Source: Algicella marina | Lineage (GTDB): Bacteria > Pseudomonadota > Alphaproteobacteria > Rhodobacterales > Rhodobacteraceae | Direction of reading: 5' to 3' | Assembly (NCBI RefSeq): GCF_009931615.1 | Contig: NZ_CP046620.1 | Location: 310,001-374,000, forward strand | Length of the DNA: 64,000 bases | Part shown: one piece after another, positions 58,253 through 64,000 of the stretch | Numbering within the stretch: the first letter of the stretch is position 1 | Layout: every line of letters starts with the position of its first letter | Translations under genes and position numbers: made by a program | The notes under the pieces: generated by a model | What the model was told of the DNA's origin: nothing | Databases searched by the model: none | Seen by the model: the letters and a program-made list of their open reading frames with translations, nothing else

Positions 58253-58572
58253 GTACTTCCCAACAGATTGTCGATATGTGCAATTTTCTGCAAGTATTGC
58301 GCGGTTGTACTTGCGAGCAGACGGGGCTATCACCGGGCTTGGACCACCTGTGTGCACAATTTCCCATTGATTTATATCGTTTCCCATGAGATAGATTGTT
58401 CATCGAGAGGGAGCGGATAACAAAACGGGCGCAAGACCCACCTCCAAGGAACAGTTTGGCAGGTTTCATACAGGCCCGCCCCCTTTCGCAAAAAAGAAGA
58501 CCAGCTTCGGGCACGAGCAGGCACGAAGACACAAAAGCCCGGCTGGAATGGCCAATTCGGCTCAAGGCGGAT

Positions 58573-58603
58573 CGTGCAAGAGGCGGCACGGTTCGCCTTT
58601 TTT
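58573..58603 (+). promoter_or_regulatory. Possible attenuator or pseudoknot in the mraZ leader
   Basis: Hairpin 1 pairs CGTGC (58573-58577) with GCACG (58586-58590). Hairpin 2 pairs AGGCG (58581-58585) with CGCCT (58594-58598) and is followed by T's to 58603. Hairpin 2's left arm lies in hairpin 1's loop and hairpin 1's right arm in hairpin 2's loop, so the two are alternative or form an H-type pseudoknot. It ends 43 bp before the mraZ GTG. Stems are short. Confidence 0.45.
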
Positions 58604-58646
58604 ACGGCCCGGAGCCGGGCGGCGCAGGCAAAAGGGTGACACGCGA

Positions 58647-59162
58647 GTGGCACGCAGGTTCAGAGGCGAATGGCAGCACAAGGTTGATGCCAAGGGGAGG
58701 GTGTCCATTCCGGCACCCTTTCGGCGTGCTCTGGAGGAAGGCGACCCGGATTTCCGCGACGGCGACAACCCCAACCTGGTGCTGGTGTTCGGACGCAAGA
58801 ACAAGAAATGCATCGAGGGCTATTCGATCAGGTCGATGGACGAGGTTGACGAGATGATCGCCAGCCTGCCGCGTTACAGCCGCGACCGCGAGGCGCTGGA
58901 GCGGAGCATCAACACCAAGTCGAGCCAGGTACAGGTGGACGAGAACGGCCGGATCGTGCTGTCCGCGCGGCTGCGGCAGATGTTCGGCATCGAGAAGGAA
59001 GCCATGCTGGCGGGGATGGGCGACAAGTTCCAGATCTGGTCGCCGGAAGCCTATGAGGCCGATCAGGCCGAGCTCGATGAATGGATGGCGGAGCAGGATG
59101 ACGCGGACGATCCGTTCGCGCTGCTGGACCGGGCGCGTCTCGGGGCAGGTCTGGGGGGGTGA
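58647..59162 (+). CDS. mraZ: Transcriptional regulator MraZ
   Basis: 171 residues with two SpoVT-AbrB-type (MraZ) repeats: [21 protein letters not shown] (N-terminal, here residues 4-24 in two pieces) and [20 protein letters not shown], each with the DxxGR DNA-binding loop, and a C-terminal acidic tail. It controls the dcw cluster. GTG start at 58647 gives the canonical VARRFRGE N-terminus. It precedes rsmH with a 4-bp gap. Confidence 0.93.
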   Translation: MARRFRGEWQHKVDAKGRVSIPAPFRRALEEGDPDFRDGDNPNLVLVFGRKNKKCIEGYSIRSMDEVDEMIASLPRYSRDREALERSINTKSSQVQVDENGRIVLSARLRQMFGIEKEAMLAGMGDKFQIWSPEAYEADQAELDEWMAEQDDADDPFALLDRARLGAGLGG

Positions 59163-59166
59163 TACC

Positions 59167-60159
59167 GTGACGGATACCGCCACCGCCCCGCATATTCCCG
59201 TCCTTCTGGAGCCAATTCTCGCACGGATAGCGCCGGTGGAGGGCGTCTGGCTGGACGGCACGTTCGGCGCTGGCGGATATACGCGGGCGCTGCTGGACGC
59301 CGGCGCTGAAAGGGTGATTGCGGTTGACCGTGACCCGGAAGTTTTTCAGCGGGCGGCATCCTGGGCGGAAAGCTATGGCGACCGGCTGAAACTGGTGGAA
59401 GCGACGTTCGACCGGCTGGATGAACTGGCGGACGAGCCGCTGACCGGCGTTGTGCTGGATATCGGTGTTTCGTCCATGCAGATCGATCAGGCGGAACGGG
59501 GATTTTCCTTTCAGAAGGACGGACCGCTGGACATGCGGATGAGTGGCTCCGGCCCGTCGGCGGCGGATATCGTCAATGGCGCCAAGGAAGAGATGCTGGC
59601 CGACATTCTGTACCAGTACGGGGAAGAGCGGGCCTCACGCCGGATCGCACGCCGGATCGTGGCGGCGCGGGATGATGCGCCGATCACGCGCACGAGCCAT
59701 CTTGCGAAGATCGTCGAGGGTGCGTTGCCGCCGGCACGGCCGGGACAGGTGCATCCGGCGACGCGAAGTTTCCAGGCGCTGCGCATCGCGGTCAACGACG
59801 AGTTGGGGCAACTGGTTCGCGGCCTCATGGCGGCGGAACGGGCGCTGGCGGTTGGCGGCTGGCTGGCGGTGGTGACGTTCCATTCACTGGAGGATCGGAT
59901 CGTGAAGCGCTTCTTCCAGCAACGCAGTGGTGGCGCCCCGCGCGGCAATCGCTATGCGCCGGAGCCGGAGGTGAGCGAGGCGCGGTTCGAGCTTGTCTCG
60001 CGCAAGGCCGTGGTGGCCGGAGAAGAGGAAATGACACGCAACCCGCGGGCGAGGTCGGCCAAGCTGCGGCTGGCGCGCCGGCGGGCGGTGGAGGCGGGAG
60101 ATGTGGATCTTTCCACGCTCGGCCTTCCGCCGCTGGACCTGACAGGAGAGAGAAGATGA
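59167..60159 (+). CDS. rsmH: 16S rRNA (cytosine1402-N4)-methyltransferase
   Basis: 330 residues, GTG start. [15 protein letters not shown] opens the domain; [19 protein letters not shown] is the SAM-binding loop (about 32-50), and [13 protein letters not shown] and the C-terminal [16 protein letters not shown] are typical MraW/RsmH. It methylates C1402 of 16S rRNA at the P site. Overlaps ftsL by 4 bp. Confidence 0.95.
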   Translation: MTDTATAPHIPVLLEPILARIAPVEGVWLDGTFGAGGYTRALLDAGAERVIAVDRDPEVFQRAASWAESYGDRLKLVEATFDRLDELADEPLTGVVLDIGVSSMQIDQAERGFSFQKDGPLDMRMSGSGPSAADIVNGAKEEMLADILYQYGEERASRRIARRIVAARDDAPITRTSHLAKIVEGALPPARPGQVHPATRSFQALRIAVNDELGQLVRGLMAAERALAVGGWLAVVTFHSLEDRIVKRFFQQRSGGAPRGNRYAPEPEVSEARFELVSRKAVVAGEEEMTRNPRARSAKLRLARRRAVEAGDVDLSTLGLPPLDLTGERR

Positions 60160-60509
60160 AGACACTCGGAACGATCGCGGCCGTGGCCCTCGTCGTTGCC
60201 TTCGCCTTCTGGGCGTATGGCGTCAACTATGCAACGCAGGACGCCGAACGGCGCGTGGCGGCGCTGCGGCAGTCCATCGCTGAGGAAAAGGCGGCGATTG
60301 CGATGTTGCGGGCGGAATGGGCCTATCTCAACCGGCCGGACAGGTTGCGGGAACTGGCTGAAGAGCACTTTGGCGAACTCGGGCTGATGCCACTGGACGC
60401 CGCGCATTTTTCTGAAGCCGAGTTGCTGCCCTATCCGCCAGATGAGGATCTGCCGCTGATCTCGCCCGAAGTCCAGGCGCTGCTGGCGCAGGCGGAGGTA
60501 GAGGGATGA
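60156..60509 (+). CDS. ftsL: Cell division protein FtsL
   Basis: 117 residues: a short cytoplasmic start, one transmembrane helix (about 5-24; [20 protein letters not shown]), then a periplasmic heptad coiled coil (about 28-70) ending in [20 protein letters not shown]. Position between rsmH and ftsI, with 4-bp overlaps on both sides, confirms the assignment, since FtsL diverges strongly in sequence. It links FtsB/Q to FtsW-FtsI in the divisome. Confidence 0.9.
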   Translation: MKTLGTIAAVALVVAFAFWAYGVNYATQDAERRVAALRQSIAEEKAAIAMLRAEWAYLNRPDRLRELAEEHFGELGLMPLDAAHFSEAELLPYPPDEDLPLISPEVQALLAQAEVEG

Positions 60510-62254
60510 TCCGCCGGCCGCTTCGCCCCCTTGCGCGGATTCTGTCCGCGCGCGCCAACGGTGAGGATCCCGACCGGATCGAGGCCGAGGCGCGGGCGGC
60601 GCGGATGCGGGCGCGGCTTCGGGCCGAGCGCGTACAGGCGGAGCGGCGGCTGTGGCTGCTGGCGGTGGTGTTCCTGATGGCGTTCGGCACGGTGGCCGGG
60701 CGCATGGCGGTGCTGGCGGCGAGCAACCCGCAGGAGCCGGAAAACGGCTATTCGGCGGTGCATATCGCCAACCAGCGGGCCGATATCGTCGATGCGAAGG
60801 GCCGGATTCTGGCGACGAACCTGCGAACGCATTCGCTGTATGCGCAGCCTCACCTGATGGTCGACAAGGTGGCGGCGGCGGATGGGCTGGCGAAGATTTT
60901 CCCCGACCTCGATGCCGACCGGCTGTTACGGGACTTCGAGCGGCGCAAGAAATTCCTTTGGATCAAGCGTTCGCTGAGCCCGGAACAGCAGCAGGCGGTA
61001 CACGATCTGGGCGAACCGGGTTTGTTGTTCGGCCCGCGTGAGATGCGGCTCTACCCCAATGGCGCCGTCGGGGCGCATGTGCTGGGCGGAACCCGCTTCG
61101 GGCAGGAGGGCGTGCATGCCGCGGAGGTTGTCGGCGTGGCGGGGGTCGAGCTGACCTATGACGAGTTCTTGCGCGACCCGGCACAGGCGGGCATGCCACT
61201 TGAGCTGTCCATCGATCTGTCGGTGCAGTCGGCCGTGGAGCAGGTGCTTGCCGGCGGCATGATGCTGATGAACGCCAAGGGCGCGGCAGCGGTGTTGATG
61301 GAGGCGAACACGGGCCAGATCGTGGCGCTTGCCAGCCTGCCGGACTTCGACCCCAACCAGCGCCCGCGGCCGGGTCCGAACCCGGCGGATAGCCCGATCT
61401 TCAACCGGGCGGCGCAGGGCGTGTACGAGATGGGCTCTACCTTCAAGATCCTGACGGCGGCCATGGCGCTGGAATCGGGGCGGTACGGCCCGGAGACGAT
61501 CATCGAGACGAAAGGCCCGCTAACATGGGGCAAGTTCCGGATTCGCGACTTTCACGATTACGGACCGCGGTTGAGCCTGACGGAGGTGATGGTGAAATCC
61601 TCCAACATCGGTACTGCCCGGATTGCCATGGATCTTGGCGTCAGCGCGCAGCAGGATTTCCTGAAGTCGCTGGGTTTCTTTGACCCGGTGCCGGTGGAAC
61701 TGCCGGCAGCACGCAAGGCCAAGCCGCTGTTGCCGCCGCGCTGGAGCGAGTTGTCGGCGATGACGATTTCCTACGGCCACGGCATCGCGATCACGCCGCT
61801 GCATCTGGCGACGGCCTATGCGACCATCGCCAATGGCGGCAAGAGGGTGCGGCCTTCGCTGGTGAAGGGCGCGGCGGCGCCGACGGAGGCTGACCGGGTC
61901 ATCTCGGAGGAAACTTCGGCGGAACTGCGCTCTATGCTGCGGGCGGTGGTGTCGCGCGGGACTGCGAGCCTCGGCGAGGTGCCGGGCTACAATGTCGGCG
62001 GCAAGACCGGGACTGCGGACAAGCCGAACGAGCGCGGCGGGTACCACAAGGACAAGGTGATGGCGACGTTTGCCAGCATCTTTCCCGCCGAAGACCCGAA
62101 ATATGTACTGATCGTGACGCTGGACGAGCCGGAAGAACGCTCCGGCCGGGAACCGCGGCGCACGGCGGGCTGGACGGCGGTGCCGGTGGCCGCAGAGATC
62201 ATTCGCAGGATTGCGCCGTTGATGAACATGCATCCGTTGCCTAAAGAGGGCTGA
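60506..62254 (+). CDS. ftsI: Peptidoglycan transpeptidase FtsI (PBP3)
   Basis: 582 residues. A basic cytoplasmic tail with an unusually Arg/Ala-rich run (about 20-48), one transmembrane helix (about 50-70), the class B pedestal domain, and the transpeptidase domain. The active-site motifs are STFK (Ser311, Lys314), SSN in VKSSNIG, and KTG in GGKTGTAD. It cross-links septal peptidoglycan with FtsW. Overlaps ftsL by 4 bp; murE follows 2 bp later. Confidence 0.95.
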   Translation: MIRRPLRPLARILSARANGEDPDRIEAEARAARMRARLRAERVQAERRLWLLAVVFLMAFGTVAGRMAVLAASNPQEPENGYSAVHIANQRADIVDAKGRILATNLRTHSLYAQPHLMVDKVAAADGLAKIFPDLDADRLLRDFERRKKFLWIKRSLSPEQQQAVHDLGEPGLLFGPREMRLYPNGAVGAHVLGGTRFGQEGVHAAEVVGVAGVELTYDEFLRDPAQAGMPLELSIDLSVQSAVEQVLAGGMMLMNAKGAAAVLMEANTGQIVALASLPDFDPNQRPRPGPNPADSPIFNRAAQGVYEMGSTFKILTAAMALESGRYGPETIIETKGPLTWGKFRIRDFHDYGPRLSLTEVMVKSSNIGTARIAMDLGVSAQQDFLKSLGFFDPVPVELPAARKAKPLLPPRWSELSAMTISYGHGIAITPLHLATAYATIANGGKRVRPSLVKGAAAPTEADRVISEETSAELRSMLRAVVSRGTASLGEVPGYNVGGKTGTADKPNERGGYHKDKVMATFASIFPAEDPKYVLIVTLDEPEERSGREPRRTAGWTAVPVAAEIIRRIAPLMNMHPLPKEG

Positions 62255-62256
62255 AA

Positions 62257-63762
62257 ATGGCGGAGAGTGGCATGGTCAAGGAACTGGAGGAACTGGGTGT
62301 CCTGACAGGCGCGCGCCGGGCGGGTTCCTGGCAGGGTGCGCGGGCGTTGACGGGCCTTTCGGTGGACAGCCGGGATGTGAAGCCGGGGCACCTGTTCTTT
62401 GCCTTGCCTGGCGTGAAGATCCATGGAGCGGAGTTCATCAGCTATGCGCTGCGGATGGGCGCGGCGGCGGTGGTGACGGATGCCGAGGGGCTGGCAATCG
62501 CCGAGGCGGATTACGGGGTGCCGGACGTGCCGGTGGTGGTGCATCCCGATCCGCGAATGGCGCTGGCGCATGCGGCGCGGCGCTGGTTTGCGGACCAGCC
62601 GGAGACGATGGTGGCGGTGACCGGAACCAACGGCAAGACCTCGGTGGCGAGTTTCACGCGCCAGATCTGGGAGCAGTTGGGCGCGACGGCGGTGAATTTC
62701 GGCACGACCGGAGTGGAAGGCGCGGTGGCGGCGCCGCTGAAGCACACGACACCGGAACCGATCACGCTGCACAGGTTGCTTGCGGAGCTGGCGGCGGACG
62801 GTGTCAGCCATGCGGCGATGGAGGCGTCCTCGCACGGGTTGGTGCAGCGGCGACTGGACGGGGTGCGGCTGCGGGCGGCCGGGTTCACCAACATCACCCG
62901 CGATCATCTGGACTATCACCCTGATTTTGAAAGCTATTTCGAGGCCAAATCCGGCCTGTTCACGCGGGTGCTGCCGCGCGACGGCGTGGCGGTGATCAAC
63001 ACCGACGACCCGTGCGGCGAGCGGTTGGTGACAATGGCGCGGGCGCGGGGGCAATCGGTGCTGACCGTGGGCAGGAACGGTGCGGACCTGGAGATCCTCG
63101 GCCGCAGGTTCGATGCGACGGGACAGGATCTGCGGTTTGGTCACGGTGGCAAGGTGTACATGGCGCGACTGAACCTGATCGGCGGTTTCCAGGCCGCCAA
63201 TGCGCTGGTCGCGGCGGGGCTGGCGCTGGCATCCGGGTTCGAGATCGGCGACGTGGCGCGGGCGCTGGAAACGCTGCACACGGTGCGTGGACGGATGGAG
63301 CGGGCGGCTGTGCGCGGCAACGGCGCGGCTGTCTATGTCGATTACGCACACACGCCGGACGCGCTGGCGACGGCGCTGCAGGCGATGCGTCCGCATGTGA
63401 TGGGCCGGCTGATCGTGGTTTTCGGTGCGGGTGGCGACCGGGATCCGGGCAAGCGCCCGCTGATGGGTGCGGCGGCGCGTGAATTCGCGGATGTGGCCTT
63501 CGTGACCGATGACAATCCGCGGGGCGAGGACCCGGAGCGTATCAGGGCGGCGATCATGGAGGCGGTGCCGGATGCCACGGAAATCGGCGACCGGGCGGCA
63601 GCGATCCTCGCCGGTGTCGATGCGTTGCAGCCGGGCGATACGCTTCTGATCGCCGGCAAGGGGCACGAGACCGGGCAGATCATCGGCGACGATGTGCTGC
63701 CCTTCGACGATGCCGAGCAGGCGAGCGTGGCCGTGGCCGCACTGGAAGGGCTGGGCGCGTGA
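62257..63762 (+). CDS. murE: UDP-MurNAc-tripeptide synthetase (adds meso-diaminopimelate)
   Basis: 501 residues. ATP site VTGTNGKTSVASFTRQ (about 123-138), the carbamoylated-lysine region, and the C-terminal DDNPRGEDPERI whose DNPR motif marks meso-DAP specificity. It adds the third amino acid to UDP-MurNAc-L-Ala-D-Glu, as expected of a Gram-negative. An in-frame ATG five codons on (62272) is a possible alternative start. Overlaps murF by 4 bp (GTGA). Confidence 0.95.
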   Translation: MAESGMVKELEELGVLTGARRAGSWQGARALTGLSVDSRDVKPGHLFFALPGVKIHGAEFISYALRMGAAAVVTDAEGLAIAEADYGVPDVPVVVHPDPRMALAHAARRWFADQPETMVAVTGTNGKTSVASFTRQIWEQLGATAVNFGTTGVEGAVAAPLKHTTPEPITLHRLLAELAADGVSHAAMEASSHGLVQRRLDGVRLRAAGFTNITRDHLDYHPDFESYFEAKSGLFTRVLPRDGVAVINTDDPCGERLVTMARARGQSVLTVGRNGADLEILGRRFDATGQDLRFGHGGKVYMARLNLIGGFQAANALVAAGLALASGFEIGDVARALETLHTVRGRMERAAVRGNGAAVYVDYAHTPDALATALQAMRPHVMGRLIVVFGAGGDRDPGKRPLMGAAAREFADVAFVTDDNPRGEDPERIRAAIMEAVPDATEIGDRAAAILAGVDALQPGDTLLIAGKGHETGQIIGDDVLPFDDAEQASVAVAALEGLGA

Positions 63763-64000
63763 GCCTTTGGACTGCGGCGGAGGCACTGGCGGCGACCGGC
63801 GGCGGTGGCGTGGCGAACTGGGAAGCCACGGGCGTCTCCATCGACACGCGCACATTGCAGCCGGGCGATCTGTTCGTGGCGCTGGCGGCGCAGCGCGACG
63901 GCCATGACTTCGTGGCGCAGGCGCTGGAAAAGGGCGCGGCGGCGGCACTGGTGACACATCTGCCCGAGGGTGTGGACCCGCACGCACCACTGATCTTTGT
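63759..64000 (+). CDS. murF: UDP-MurNAc-tripeptide-D-Ala-D-Ala ligase, N-terminal part
   Basis: Starts with GTG (63759) and runs past the right edge; 80 codons are visible. The N-terminal Mur ligase domain shows TAAEALAATGG, ATGVSIDTRTLQPGDLFVAL and GHDFVAQALEKGAAAALV, which identify MurF by sequence and by its place after murE. It adds D-Ala-D-Ala to the UDP-MurNAc tripeptide. Confidence 0.93.
   Translation, partial: MSLWTAAEALAATGGGGVANWEATGVSIDTRTLQPGDLFVALAAQRDGHDFVAQALEKGAAAALVTHLPEGVDPHAPLIF

Larger units (their letters stand above)
57965..58646. other. Regulatory interval between the MurA-like gene and mraZ
   Basis: About 680 bp without a supported gene. It holds the divergent promoter region of the MurA-like gene and mraZ. 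Items seen: a lone DnaA-box match TGTGGATAA (58149-58157), TGGGN repeats, a 14-bp palindrome (58239-58252) and an attenuator-like structure at 58573-58603. AT content is higher around 58350-58400, a plausible position for the mraZ promoter. Confidence 0.55.

Noticed and set aside
61987-63990. 667-codon minus-strand frame over ftsI and murE
   Set aside because: Arg/His/Pro-rich shadow of the dcw genes.

Overview
The window reads as a chromosomal stretch of a GC-rich alphaproteobacterium, most likely a member of the Rhodobacterales (Rhodobacteraceae/roseobacter type). The support is a PccR-type short-chain acyl-CoA regulator divergent from pccB, a PleD-like GGDEF regulator, a large single-chain methylmalonyl-CoA mutase, a MaeB-type malic enzyme with a phosphotransacetylase tail, a division/cell-wall cluster beginning with mraZ, and many short-spaced, 4-bp-overlapping gene pairs. 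I saw no insertion sequence, prophage, CRISPR array or tRNA, so this is mainly core genome with some accessory stress modules.

Layout. 1-7.5 kb: HAD phosphatase (cut by the window edge), thioesterase, PleD-like regulator, a TetR repressor with its own operator followed by a YciI-like protein and tag, a three-gene ECF sigma/anti-sigma/periplasmic sensor cassette, DUF983, NUDIX and rpmG. 7.5-10.5 kb: GNAT, DinB, and a PspA-YiaA membrane-stress operon under a TetR-type repressor with four matching palindromic operators. 10.5-19.8 kb: propionyl-CoA to succinyl-CoA (pccR, pccB, four small genes, pccA, DUF4174, mcm). 20-28.3 kb: nhaA, a membrane-fused patatin, maeB and prpE. 28.3-34.4 kb: a VOC protein and a complete nucleoside-salvage operon cdd-deoC-deoA-deoB-add-upp. 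34.4-38.9 kb: pyrD, DUF952, an EamA exporter, two tandem Lin0512-family genes and a class III aminotransferase on the minus strand. 39-40.7 kb: secreted 5'-nucleotidase. 41.2-47.6 kb: a membrane-stress cluster (XpaC-like, TelA, DUF2927 lipoprotein, SPFH-GYF, zinc-ribbon membrane protein, TerC, and a 31-residue membrane microprotein). 47.8-54.2 kb: cold-shock protein, Excalibur-like lipoprotein, gatCA, ceramidase-like protein, UPF0173 hydrolase, tadA, rluB-like synthase, amidase. 54.2-58 kb: rnpB, a hybrid histidine kinase and a divergent MurA paralogue. 58.6-64 kb: mraZ-rsmH-ftsL-ftsI-murE-murF.

How the parts work together. PrpE makes propionyl-CoA, PccAB carboxylates it, Mcm converts methylmalonyl-CoA to succinyl-CoA, and MaeB can drain the resulting C4 acids to pyruvate, all within 18 kb. 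The periplasmic nucleotidase at 39 kb could feed nucleosides to the salvage operon. The most distinctive regulatory signals are a TGAAC-N3-GTTCA operator set around the TetR-PspA locus, a perfect 16-bp inverted repeat over the promoter of the first TetR gene, TTTGCAAA boxes between pccR and pccB, an rnpB promoter overlapping the stop codon of the upstream gene, and a possible attenuator/pseudoknot in the mraZ leader. A dispersed 11-bp iterated repeat (consensus GTATGGKTTYG) occurs in three intergenic regions and is unexplained. All family assignments were made by reading the sequence; no database search was run.
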